Shown piece by piece: positions 32,838 to 41,231 of a DNA stretch of 41,752 bases. How positions within the stretch are numbered: position 1 is the stretch's first letter; each line of letters starts with the position of its first letter. Position numbers and translations under genes: made by a program. Under the pieces are notes generated by a model that saw only the letters and a program-made list of their open reading frames with translations, searched no databases and was not told the origin of the DNA. This DNA comes from Candidatus Cloacimonadota bacterium (GTDB taxonomy: Bacteria; Muiribacteriota; UBA6191), in assembly GCA_002402105.1 (NCBI GenBank), contig NVVD01000001.1:148729-190480 (forward strand), given 5' to 3'.

Positions 32838-34016
32838 ATGAATACTATTAATTTGGCAAAAAAAATGGGATGTGCCATGCTTATTATAGGCATGAGTATT
32901 CAGTTGAGTTATGCCTCTGCTAGACAAGAGGCAGAAAAAATATATAAACAAGGTTCTTACTCTATGAGAAGAGGTCGTATTTTTGCAGCTTCTCAAGATT
33001 GGTCAAAAGCATTAAAAATTGATCCAACTTATGCTGATGCATCTTATGATTTAGGTGGAGCATATTTTTTACTTGGTAAACTAGAGCAAGCAGAAAAATA
33101 CTGGAAAATGACTTTAGAATTAGATAGAAATCATTATAAAGCTTGGGATTCTTTGGGCTTTTTATACACTCAAAAAGGTCAATTTGATCAAGCTTTAGAA
33201 AATATAAAAAAAGCAATAGATATTAATTCAGATTATGTAAATGCATATATTAATATGGGCTTTGTTTATGCATCAGTACGACAAATTGAGCTTGCTATTG
33301 AGTCCTGGAAACAAGCCAGTAAAATTAGCCCGAAAAATATTAAAGCAAAAGAAAATTTAGCTCGAATATATCTGAGTATCGGGAAAGAAAAGGAATCCAT
33401 TGCAACTTGGTCAGAAGTTATTAAAATTAATCCAAAGTATTCTTATGCATGGTATAATTTAGGTATGATTTATGGCGGAAAAAAACAATATAAACAAGCC
33501 AAAGAAAGCTATTTAAAAGCAGTAAAATTCCAACCAAAATTTGCAGCAGCACATAATAATATTGCTTTTTTATATGCTTTAGAAAAAAATGTAAAATTAG
33601 CAGAAAAGCATTATTTAGCAGCAATTGCAGGAAACAAAAGATATTTAAAGGCTTATACTAATTTAGCGGCTTTATATGAGCAAACAAATCAAATCAATAA
33701 AGCAATAGCAAAATTAGGAGACCTTTCAAGAGAGACTCCTAAAGACCCAGTAATCTATAATAATATTGGTTTTTTATATGCAAAACAAGGTAAATTAAAT
33801 TTTGCAATTGAATACTATAAAAAATCGATAAAAGCTTACAATAAATATCCAAATGCCTATTATAATTTAGCAGAAGCCTTGGTTAAAAAAGGTCAATACA
33901 AAAAAGCAATATTTAATTATGAGCAATGTATTAAACTGGTTCCAAAGTCCCCAAAAAATGTTGAAACTTTAGAAAAAATAAAAAAGTTAAGTGCTAAAAA
34001 AAGTAGGAGAAACTAA
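32838..34016 (+). CDS. Secreted TPR-repeat protein
   Basis: I prefer ATG 32838 over the in-frame ATG 32820 because AAAGGA lies seven bases before it and the shorter N-terminus makes a clean signal peptide ('MGCAMLIIGMSIQLSYASA'). The mature protein is a near-continuous array of about ten TPR units, e.g. 'PTYADASYDLGGAYFLLGKL', 'NHYKAWDSLGFLYTQKGQFD', 'SDYVNAYINMGFVYASVRQI' and 'KYPNAYYNLAEALVKKGQYK'. It is probably periplasmic or outer-membrane associated and acts as a scaffold. It follows accC by 44 bases and precedes a PilZ gene by three bases. Confidence 0.88.
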   Translation: MNTINLAKKMGCAMLIIGMSIQLSYASARQEAEKIYKQGSYSMRRGRIFAASQDWSKALKIDPTYADASYDLGGAYFLLGKLEQAEKYWKMTLELDRNHYKAWDSLGFLYTQKGQFDQALENIKKAIDINSDYVNAYINMGFVYASVRQIELAIESWKQASKISPKNIKAKENLARIYLSIGKEKESIATWSEVIKINPKYSYAWYNLGMIYGGKKQYKQAKESYLKAVKFQPKFAAAHNNIAFLYALEKNVKLAEKHYLAAIAGNKRYLKAYTNLAALYEQTNQINKAIAKLGDLSRETPKDPVIYNNIGFLYAKQGKLNFAIEYYKKSIKAYNKYPNAYYNLAEALVKKGQYKKAIFNYEQCIKLVPKSPKNVETLEKIKKLSAKKSRRN

Positions 34017-34019
34017 TCT

Positions 34020-34706
34020 ATGAAACATAGAAGTTTGTTTCAAGGAGAACTTTTTTTAAAAAATCAGTATGTTGAATTAGTGGTTTTTGACTCTGAGCAA
34101 GGTAAAATGCTTTTGAAGAGTAGAGTAGTTTCTTGTGATAAAAAATCAATATCTTTAGTCTGGCCTACTACGCAGATGGGTAATAGATATTTTTTTAATG
34201 ATGTACATTACGCTATTTTACAGGGCTTAGTAGGTACAAAAATTATCAGCTTTAAGATTACCATCCCAGTCTCAGTGATTCGAGACTTTGATACTGGCAT
34301 ATTAGAGGTGAAATCCCCAATTATTGTAGACGGAATTTTTCAAAATAGAGACCACGTACGTATTAATAAAATGGTTGATATTAAATTTCGATTTTTAGAA
34401 AAAAATACCTTTTCAGAGGACTTAGTTGAAGGATTGACTTCTGATATTAGCGTTGGAGGCATGGAGCTAAGCTCTCAAGAAGAGTTAAAAATTGGTTCAA
34501 AATTAGAGCTTTTTTTTACTTTAAATTATTTTGATTTTGAAGGCGTTTTAGCTGAAATCATACGAGTAGATAGTACGACTTTAAATGATAATTTAACCTA
34601 TGTATATGCTCTTTGTTTTATTACAATGTTTGAACGTGATAGAGTGGCATTAAATCAGATTTTAATTCAAGATCAGCCTAATCTTTTAGAAGCAAAAATT
34701 GATTAA
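34020..34706 (+). CDS. PilZ-domain (c-di-GMP-binding) protein, YcgR-like
   Basis: This 228-residue protein has an N-terminal split-barrel YcgR-like region (~10-95) and a C-terminal PilZ domain (~105-215). The c-di-GMP motifs are both present: R-x3-R as 'RDHVR' (~109-113) and D-x-S-x2-G as 'DISVGGMEL' (~142-150). Such proteins act as flagellar brakes or regulate surface behaviour in response to c-di-GMP. Given the flagellar cluster in this window a motility role is plausible but unproven. AGGAG lies in the end of the upstream TPR gene, which it follows by three bases; the two are likely cotranscribed. Confidence 0.88.
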   Translation: MKHRSLFQGELFLKNQYVELVVFDSEQGKMLLKSRVVSCDKKSISLVWPTTQMGNRYFFNDVHYAILQGLVGTKIISFKITIPVSVIRDFDTGILEVKSPIIVDGIFQNRDHVRINKMVDIKFRFLEKNTFSEDLVEGLTSDISVGGMELSSQEELKIGSKLELFFTLNYFDFEGVLAEIIRVDSTTLNDNLTYVYALCFITMFERDRVALNQILIQDQPNLLEAKID

Positions 34707-34728
34707 TTTTTAAACTTCTTAGTATAAT
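34699..34728 (+). promoter_or_regulatory. Candidate sigma-70 promoter for the CBM48-esterase gene
   Basis: TTGATT (34699-34704), 18 bases, TATAAT (34723-34728): a perfect -10 box with a four-of-six -35 box, whose -35 lies in the last codons of the PilZ gene. Start of transcription would be about 30 bases before the ATG at 34767. Confidence 0.6.
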
Positions 34729-34766
34729 ATTAAAAACAATTCAAATTCATTTTAAAAAGGAAAACT

Positions 34767-35738
34767 ATGTTAAGTACTTTAGTTAATAGCGATACTTCAG
34801 TTTCATTTGTATGTGAAGCTCCCTATGCTCAATCAGTATCAGTTTCAGGAAATTTTAACAATTGGCAACAATGGGACCTTGACTCTGGAAATGATGGAGG
34901 ATGGTACCTGACTACTCCTGCTTTAGGTCATGGAGAAATTGAATATAAATTTGTTGTTGATGGTCAATATATGAACGATCAATCTATGCTTACATTAAAT
35001 CAAGATGATAACTCTTGTTTAACAACAGACGGAACAAAAGGTACATTGATTCATACTTCATTTTATTCAAAATCTCTAAATGAAAATAAAAAATATGTTA
35101 TTTATTTACCACCAAGTTATGCTACGTCTAATCAGGTGTTTCCTGTTTTATATTTATCTGGTGGTTTGTTAGATTGGGAGAGGTCTTGGCATGATAAAGG
35201 TAATATTTCTCAAGTCGCAGACTCTTTAATTACACAAGAAAAAATAAAAGAAATGGTTATTGTAATGCCAGATAAATCACAAGCTTGGACCGAAGAAAAC
35301 CAAGGACATCTATATTATAATTATATAGCAGATGATTTAATTTCATATATAGAGAAAAACTATCGTGTAAGATCAGATCAAAAAGGTCGTGCTATAGAAG
35401 GTTTATCAATCGGAGCACATTGGGCTTTAAAAATTGCTTTTGATCATCCCAATGCTTTTGCATCTATTAGTGCTTTATCTTGTCCAGTATCTGATGATTT
35501 ATTTGAGCAAGCCTCTTTAAATAAAGATTCTATTATTGATAGTGGTATTAAGATTAGGCTAAACTGTGGAGATGAAGAGCCTCAGATTATTCCTGCAAAT
35601 ATGAAGTTTGAAAAGTATTTAAAGGACTTGGGTGTAAGTTGTGAGTGTTATGTAGGCTCTGGCCCACATGATTGGCCTTTATGGGAAAAAGAGATTATAA
35701 ACTCACTAAAGTTTCACTCATATGCTTTTGAGGTTTAA
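34767..35738 (+). CDS. CBM48/AMPK-type glycogen-binding domain fused to an esterase
   Basis: This 323-residue protein has two parts. Residues ~8-80 are a carbohydrate-binding module 48/AMPK-beta-like domain ('APYAQSVSVSGNFNNWQQWD', 'GEIEYKFVVDGQYMND'). Residues ~95-320 are an alpha/beta-hydrolase of the esterase D/enterochelin-esterase type: oxyanion-side 'FPVLYLSGGLLDWERSW', nucleophile Ser214 in 'GLSIG', and the catalytic His301 in 'GSGPHDWPLW'. No signal peptide is seen, so it may act in the cytoplasm; similar fusions are often secreted. The domain mix suggests an acyl or feruloyl-type ester on a glucan, but the substrate is unknown. AAAAGGAAAACT precedes the ATG. Confidence 0.88.
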   Translation: MLSTLVNSDTSVSFVCEAPYAQSVSVSGNFNNWQQWDLDSGNDGGWYLTTPALGHGEIEYKFVVDGQYMNDQSMLTLNQDDNSCLTTDGTKGTLIHTSFYSKSLNENKKYVIYLPPSYATSNQVFPVLYLSGGLLDWERSWHDKGNISQVADSLITQEKIKEMVIVMPDKSQAWTEENQGHLYYNYIADDLISYIEKNYRVRSDQKGRAIEGLSIGAHWALKIAFDHPNAFASISALSCPVSDDLFEQASLNKDSIIDSGIKIRLNCGDEEPQIIPANMKFEKYLKDLGVSCECYVGSGPHDWPLWEKEIINSLKFHSYAFEV

Positions 35739-35763
35739 AAACTAACAAAACTTATAAATTAAT

Positions 35764-35808
35764 CATGATTTTTGTATACTACTATATGAAAGCCATGATT
35801 TTTTGTAT
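35764..35808 (+). promoter_or_regulatory. Direct repeat, possible operator, before the TPR-Mrr-like gene
   Basis: CATGATTTTTGTAT (35764-35777) and CATGATTTTTTGTAT (35794-35808) are two copies 30 bases apart, close to three helical turns. They lie about 60-105 bases before the following gene's ATG and flank an AT-rich stretch that could hold a -10 region. This may be a regulator site; it may also be slippage-free chance similarity. Confidence 0.4.
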
Positions 35809-35869
35809 TTAAAAAGAATTTTTTTTTGAATGATACTGTCGATAGAGCTCTCAACGAATAGGGTTTTTT

Positions 35870-37441
35870 ATGTTCAATATTATTCTAATTTTAGTGCTTT
35901 CTTTGCTTATTTTTTTTGCAAACTCTTATCTAAATGCAAAAAAAGATGGGACTTTACAGACATATACAAAATATATAGAGGCAAAAAAACTATTTGAAGA
36001 TAATGATTTTTTAGCTTGTGAAGAAAAGCTTATAGAGATTCTTCAAGATTTCCCGAATCATTTAAAAGCTCTTTTATTATTATTAAGTTTATATAAACTA
36101 ATAGATAGAAAAAAAGCATTACCAGATGTTTATGTTAGGATATTAGAACTTCCAAGCTCTACTAAAAAAGATATAGATAGCAAAGAGTTTAGGAGAGATT
36201 TAGCAGATATATGTTATGAGTTAAATCAGTTTGATGATGCTTTTGAGCATTATTTACATCTTTTATCAGATGAACCTGATATAGAATCTCTATATCGTTT
36301 GGCATTTTTATATGCATCACAAGCAAAATATGACCAAGCTAAAGGCTTATATGAGACCGTTTTAGCAAAAGAATCAACTCATGTAGAAGCCACTAGAGGT
36401 TTAATATTATGTTTTTTGGGGCTAGGTAACTTTTCTGAAGCTAAAGATTTTCTTTTAGATTTGGTGAATGATAATGATTATAAATCTTATGAGTTATATC
36501 TTTTGGCTAGATCATATGACTTAGAAGAAAACTTTGAAGTTAGTAATAAGTTTTTTGCAAAATACTTTGAAGAATCTTCAACAGATCACAACTTATTTTT
36601 AAGAGATGCTTATGATTATGTGTTACAGTTTTTATATGACTTTGATCACATTGAAACAGGATATTTACACGAGCAATGGGTCTCTTATATTAGAAAATAT
36701 TTAGAGTCATTTGAATGTAGTTTTGAGATAAAGCAAGAGTTGTTTTGGCTTTTAGGTTGGGCTTACTTTTTTAGTGATGAAAAAAGAAGTAAAATTTCAA
36801 AATCAATAGATATGTGGAACAATGTTTCACAGTTAGACCCAGAATTTAAAAATGTTGCTACATTGTTAAAAAAAGCTAAAATCTCAAATTTTAGAACTAT
36901 TAAAAGCCTAGAGAGTTTTTATTATGACTTTAAGCAAGAAAGTAGAAAATTTTTCTTAAAACCTGAGTTACCTGATCCCCGTGTTTTTAATAAAATCCCG
37001 TCATTTGAAGTTGAGCAAATTGAAGGTAAAGTAAAGGGTGGTCTCTCTAAGTTAAAAGGGATTTTATCTGATTATGTTAAACCAACTCTTTGCGATATGC
37101 TTACTATGCCTTTTAGAGATTTTGAACTAAAAATACGAAAATCTTTTTCATTGATGGGTTTGGCTGTTAAAAGTTATTTAGGTAAAGACCCTTCTGGTGA
37201 TGTTTTAAGGTATATTTTAGATGGCGGTAAAAATATTCCAATCTTTTGTCAGGTATATAAAAACTCTAGTCAAATTGGTGATATGGAAGTAAAAACTTTT
37301 GCATCAGACATGCGAGATCAAAAGATTGGCAGTGGAGTTTTAATTACTTTTGGTGGTTTAACCATGTCTGCTGGCTCTTTAGCGAAAGAAAAGAAAATAC
37401 AAGTAATTACAGGTGATGTATTTGAGTCTTTGTACTTATAA
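35870..37441 (+). CDS. Membrane-anchored TPR protein with Mrr-like C-terminal domain
   Basis: This 523-residue protein has an N-terminal membrane helix (~3-19, IILILVLSLLIFFANSYL), TPR-type helix pairs (~30-310, e.g. 'IESLYRLAFLYASQAKYDQA'), a linker, and residues ~414-523 which read like a Mrr-type PD-(D/E)XK nuclease domain: 'FRDFELKIRKSFSLMGLAVK', 'DPSGDVLRYI', 'IPIFCQVYKNSSQIGDMEVK' and the typical end 'GSGVLITFGGLTMSAGSLAK' then 'IQVITGDVFESL'. The usual catalytic Q-x-K reads Q461-V-Y-K464, so the lysine is one place off and activity is doubtful. It ends three bases before the convergent holA. Function unknown; it might sense or bind nucleic acid at the membrane. Confidence 0.75.
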   Translation: MFNIILILVLSLLIFFANSYLNAKKDGTLQTYTKYIEAKKLFEDNDFLACEEKLIEILQDFPNHLKALLLLLSLYKLIDRKKALPDVYVRILELPSSTKKDIDSKEFRRDLADICYELNQFDDAFEHYLHLLSDEPDIESLYRLAFLYASQAKYDQAKGLYETVLAKESTHVEATRGLILCFLGLGNFSEAKDFLLDLVNDNDYKSYELYLLARSYDLEENFEVSNKFFAKYFEESSTDHNLFLRDAYDYVLQFLYDFDHIETGYLHEQWVSYIRKYLESFECSFEIKQELFWLLGWAYFFSDEKRSKISKSIDMWNNVSQLDPEFKNVATLLKKAKISNFRTIKSLESFYYDFKQESRKFFLKPELPDPRVFNKIPSFEVEQIEGKVKGGLSKLKGILSDYVKPTLCDMLTMPFRDFELKIRKSFSLMGLAVKSYLGKDPSGDVLRYILDGGKNIPIFCQVYKNSSQIGDMEVKTFASDMRDQKIGSGVLITFGGLTMSAGSLAKEKKIQVITGDVFESLYL

Positions 37442-37444
37442 TTA

Positions 37445-38563
37445 TTAGCTTCTTGATAGTACTTTTTTAGGCTTTGATATATCGTGACAAATTTCAAGAG
37501 TCATTTGGTAAAGTTGATTTTCTTTAGGGTATGAGCTTGATTGAAACTTTGCATTTATTTTGGTTAGTTTAAGTAATATATTTATGAGTTCTTTTAGAGA
37601 AAATATTTTTTGTTGAAAAAGTAATTTTGCTAAATAATAATCACTTTTATATTTTTTATTAAATTTATCTTGTTGGTCTTCTGGTATGCTTTCTGATAAA
37701 TACTCTCTTAATTCTTCCATTACTTTTTGTTTGTCTCTACGTGATCTAGAGGTAAAGTATTGATTTGTTTTTTTGAATATTCTTAATAAGTCTTTGGGCT
37801 CAATTAATGACTTTAGTTGATATAATCGTTGAAAGTGGGATTTGATTCCTGCTAAAAAAGGTAAGGGTTCTAAAGAGCCAGAAGCAATAATTTCTTCAAG
37901 TTCAAGAAGCGATCTTTGAAGTTTTTTTGTCCCTATTCGATCTAAAAAATTAAAAATACTGGTTTCTTTTTTACTATGAAAAATAGGAATTACAGAAGAA
38001 ACTTTATATTGTGAATCGTTTAGTGAGTAGATACGAAGTTTTTCTAGTTCAGAAAACAGGTTTATGGGGTTAGTTAGGTTTATTTCTGCGAGTTGTTTTG
38101 CTAAATATTGACTAACTGGTAAGTCAGAAATTTTCATTAAATGAAGAATAAATTGAATTAATGAATTAAGATCAATTTTAATAGAATGGATTACAGGGTT
38201 TTTAGGTTTGTCGCTTAAAAACCTTGGTGGCACAAGCATATAATAGTATCGATTAAGGGTTTTAGATTTTTCAATGACCTCTATTAATTGTTGAAATGAA
38301 CTTTTAGGAAGTGATTCAATATTTTCAAATACAATTAAGCTAGGTTTAGCAAAGAGAGGTATTTGTCTTACAAATTGTATTAGCTCACCAAAGGGTAAGT
38401 CAAGCACGTGTAAGTGGTTGATTTTAATTTTAGGGTGCCTTTGTTTAAGCTTCTTAAAAAAAAAGCTTTCCATAAGTTCTTTTTGGAAAGGACAAGTCCC
38501 CTGTAAGTAGATTGCAGGGGAGTTTATCTCTTGATCGCTTTCTATAAACTCTAAAATTTTCAA
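37445..38563 (-). CDS. holA: DNA polymerase III delta subunit HolA
   Basis: HolA is the clamp-loader subunit that opens the sliding clamp. The start codon is TTG at 38563, overlapping the pheT stop (TTGA), and there is no nearby in-frame ATG. The 372-residue protein has the weakly conserved HolA layout: an N-terminal strand 'SPAIYLQGTCPFQKELMESF', 'LPLFAKPSLIVFENIESLP'-like segment ('IPLFAKPSLIVFENIESL'), 'NLFSELEKLRIYS', and a helical C-terminal clamp-loader collar with 'EPLPFLAGIKSHFQRLYQLK'. The last is typical of the delta subunit. Lys and Arg rich. The pairing with pheT is position evidence only; identity is inferred from motifs and length. Confidence 0.75.
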   Translation of the reverse strand: MKILEFIESDQEINSPAIYLQGTCPFQKELMESFFFKKLKQRHPKIKINHLHVLDLPFGELIQFVRQIPLFAKPSLIVFENIESLPKSSFQQLIEVIEKSKTLNRYYYMLVPPRFLSDKPKNPVIHSIKIDLNSLIQFILHLMKISDLPVSQYLAKQLAEINLTNPINLFSELEKLRIYSLNDSQYKVSSVIPIFHSKKETSIFNFLDRIGTKKLQRSLLELEEIIASGSLEPLPFLAGIKSHFQRLYQLKSLIEPKDLLRIFKKTNQYFTSRSRRDKQKVMEELREYLSESIPEDQQDKFNKKYKSDYYLAKLLFQQKIFSLKELINILLKLTKINAKFQSSSYPKENQLYQMTLEICHDISKPKKVLSRS

Positions 38564-40899
38564 GGTCTTAGAGTTATATTATGTTTGGAATTTAGTCTTT
38601 CTAAAATCTTATTTATAGATTGCCCCATTTCTTCTTCTGGTATGCTCTTTTCTTTTCCTCTGAAGATAAATTTAATTCCGAGGCTTTTAGAGTCATCAGG
38701 GATTCCCTTGCCTAAATATAAATCAAAAATAGAGTAGGACTCTAAATTAGAGACTTTAAGAGACTTAATTTCTTTTAAAATTGTATCAGCAGCAATATTT
38801 TTTGGAGTTATTAATGCTAGTTTTTTTTCAGATGAGGAGATTGAACTAAGCTCTTTAAATTGGACAGTTTTATCTTTTTTATTTAAAATAGGGTCTAAGT
38901 TTAGCTCTAAACAAATTAAAGTTTGAAACATTTTATGGGGTTTAATGACAGATGGGTTGATTGTTCCGAGGTAGCCAATTTGTTTTCCTTGGTAAAAAAT
39001 AGCCATAGTAGAATCTTTTACACAGTTTTTAATCTCATCTTTAGGGGACTTTAGTTGTAAATTAATAGAAAGTGCACTAGACATTTTTTCTAGGATACCT
39101 TTTAAAGTAAAAAAGTCACTTTGAGTAGAATTATCTCTCCAATTGCTATCTTGAAAATTATAAAGAGCAATAGATAAATGGATTTCTTCTGAGTAGTTTT
39201 CTTTGAAAAAGACTTTACCTATTTCAAATAAACCAAGTGAGTCATTTTGTTTTTTGAAATTATTAACAATAATAGGAATGATACGATCACTTAGGTTTGT
39301 TCGTAGTTGAGCCATATCATTTGCCATAGGGTTTATTAAACTGATGGCATTTTCTGAGTCTTCACTTGAAAATGAGTATGTGATGCATTCGCTTAAGCCT
39401 TCTGCAACTAAAAAACTTTTTGTTTTATTAATTATGGTTTCAAAAGGTTTGTCATTATATAGGTCGAGTGAAATCTTTGGAGCCTCATATGGAATTTCAT
39501 TGAGGCCATAAAGTCTAGCGACTTCTTCTACAATATCAATTGGCCTTTCGAGATCTGGTCTCCACGATGGGATAGTAACTAAAAAACCATTTTCTGTGTC
39601 TTTCAATTTACAGCCTAATAGCTCTAAATATTTAGAGATTTTTTCGTTAGGGATGTTGATACCTAAAATACGATCAATAATCGAGCTATTAAAATTAATT
39701 TCAAGGTTTTCAAAAGTACTAGGGTTGTTATCTAATGTGCCTTCAAATGTTCCGCCTGCTAGCTCTAAAACCATAGAAACAAAATGTTTCATTAGCTCTG
39801 GTGGAGTTAGAGGGTCCATTCCTCGTTCAAACCTATGAGAAGCATCTGTATGTAGCTTATGTCTTTTAGACATTGTTCGTATAGTGATAGGCTCAAAGTA
39901 TGCTACTTCTAAAAAGACATCTACTGTTGAATTAGTAATTTCAGAGTTTTGCCCTCCCATAACTCCAGCAAGAGCTGTTGGTTTATTAGAGTCACATATA
40001 ACTAAGTCTAATTCAGTTAATTTTTTTATAGAGTCATCTAGCATGGTTAGTTGTTCACCATTTTTTGCTCTTCTAACTATGATTTGATTACCTTCGATTT
40101 GATTGGCATCAAAAGCATGCATTGGATGTCCCCATAAATACATTAAATAGTTACTGATATCTACAATGTTATTAATAGGGCGTAGTCCAATATGAGTTAA
40201 TCTTTGTTTTAGCCACTCTGGGCTTTCTTTAATTTGTACATTTTTAATGTAAGAGCCTACATATCTAGGACAGGCCTCTTTATCTTCAATGTTAATTTGA
40301 AAGTCTGTTAGTTTTTTTTCAACTAAATTAGGAGTAGTGAATTGATAGTCTGTATTTAACTTTGCAGCTAGGTCTCTTACTATTCCTTTTAATCCAAAAC
40401 AATCAGGTCTATTTGGACCAATTGAAAATTCATAGATAAAATCATTATCAAAGTAATCTCTAAAATTTGTTCCGACTTTATATTTATTGTCTAGTATCCA
40501 AATTCCATCAGACTTGTCAGTAAAGCCGAGTTCTTCTTCGGCGCAAATCATTCCATCTGAGTCAATACCTCTGATTTTACGGGGCTTTAATTTTCCAAAA
40601 GGAAGGTTTGCACCCATAAGAGCAACAGGAACTAACGCATTAATTTGAACGTTGGGAGCTCCACAGACTATGCTAAGAGGGCTTTCTTGATTGATATCTA
40701 CTTCACAGATATTAAGCCTATCAGCTTCTGGATGTTTATTGATATTTATAATTTTACCTACGATAACTTTATCAAAATTTGCTAAGGTTTTGGTAACAGA
40801 TTCAACTTCTAAGCCAAGGTCAGTTAATACTTCATCTACTTTTGCTGGCTCTAGGTCAATATCAATAAGCTCTTTTAGCCAATTATGTGTGATTTTCAT
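38560..40899 (-). CDS. pheT: Phenylalanyl-tRNA synthetase beta subunit PheT
   Basis: PheT is the large subunit of the alpha2-beta2 enzyme that charges tRNA(Phe). Order: N-terminal B1 and EMAP-II-like tRNA-binding domain ('VIVGKIININKHPEADRLNI', 'IVCGAPNVQINALVPVALMG'), B3/B4 editing domain ('GLRPINNIVDISNYLMYLWG', 'HPMHAFDANQIEG'), B5 ('HRFERGMDP' region and 'RPDLERPIDIVEEVARLYG'), the catalytic-like core and the C-terminal FDX-ACB anticodon-binding domain. The 779-residue length is normal. pheS, usually just upstream, is absent; the next gene upstream is the divergent Gly/Asn-rich protein. holA overlaps its stop by four bases. Confidence 0.96.
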   Translation of the reverse strand: MKITHNWLKELIDIDLEPAKVDEVLTDLGLEVESVTKTLANFDKVIVGKIININKHPEADRLNICEVDINQESPLSIVCGAPNVQINALVPVALMGANLPFGKLKPRKIRGIDSDGMICAEEELGFTDKSDGIWILDNKYKVGTNFRDYFDNDFIYEFSIGPNRPDCFGLKGIVRDLAAKLNTDYQFTTPNLVEKKLTDFQINIEDKEACPRYVGSYIKNVQIKESPEWLKQRLTHIGLRPINNIVDISNYLMYLWGHPMHAFDANQIEGNQIIVRRAKNGEQLTMLDDSIKKLTELDLVICDSNKPTALAGVMGGQNSEITNSTVDVFLEVAYFEPITIRTMSKRHKLHTDASHRFERGMDPLTPPELMKHFVSMVLELAGGTFEGTLDNNPSTFENLEINFNSSIIDRILGINIPNEKISKYLELLGCKLKDTENGFLVTIPSWRPDLERPIDIVEEVARLYGLNEIPYEAPKISLDLYNDKPFETIINKTKSFLVAEGLSECITYSFSSEDSENAISLINPMANDMAQLRTNLSDRIIPIIVNNFKKQNDSLGLFEIGKVFFKENYSEEIHLSIALYNFQDSNWRDNSTQSDFFTLKGILEKMSSALSINLQLKSPKDEIKNCVKDSTMAIFYQGKQIGYLGTINPSVIKPHKMFQTLICLELNLDPILNKKDKTVQFKELSSISSSEKKLALITPKNIAADTILKEIKSLKVSNLESYSIFDLYLGKGIPDDSKSLGIKFIFRGKEKSIPEEEMGQSINKILERLNSKHNITLRP

Positions 40900-41231
40900 T
40901 TTTTACCTATTCGTGTATATTTAAGAATTTTCATTAAGGTTAATCTTTGTATCTAATTAAGTTATGGACAGTTTAACTAAAGAGGGATTAATTTTCCAGT
41001 ATATTATGGGCAATTACTTTTAAAGAAATTTTGTTAGCTTATAAATTTATATATAAAGGCTGTTTTTACTCAAGCATAAGATTAATTATTACAAAAAAGT
41101 ATATAAACTAGTCTTTTTTGTCAGTAAAATCTTTTTTATGAAAAATAATTGAAACTTTTTTTCAACCAAGCCGTAGATATATGTGTAGATTAAAAAATTA
41201 TTAATTATATATATTAACTCGGAGGACTGGT
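40900..41231. other. Divergent intergenic region between pheT and the Gly/Asn-rich gene
   Basis: About 330 bases hold the start signals of both flanking genes. It is very AT-rich, with many TATA/ATATA runs. On the forward strand it ends in GGAGG six bases before the ATG at 41232. No tRNA, open frame or clear riboswitch fold was seen. The long leader may drive strong or regulated expression of the secreted protein. Confidence 0.5.
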
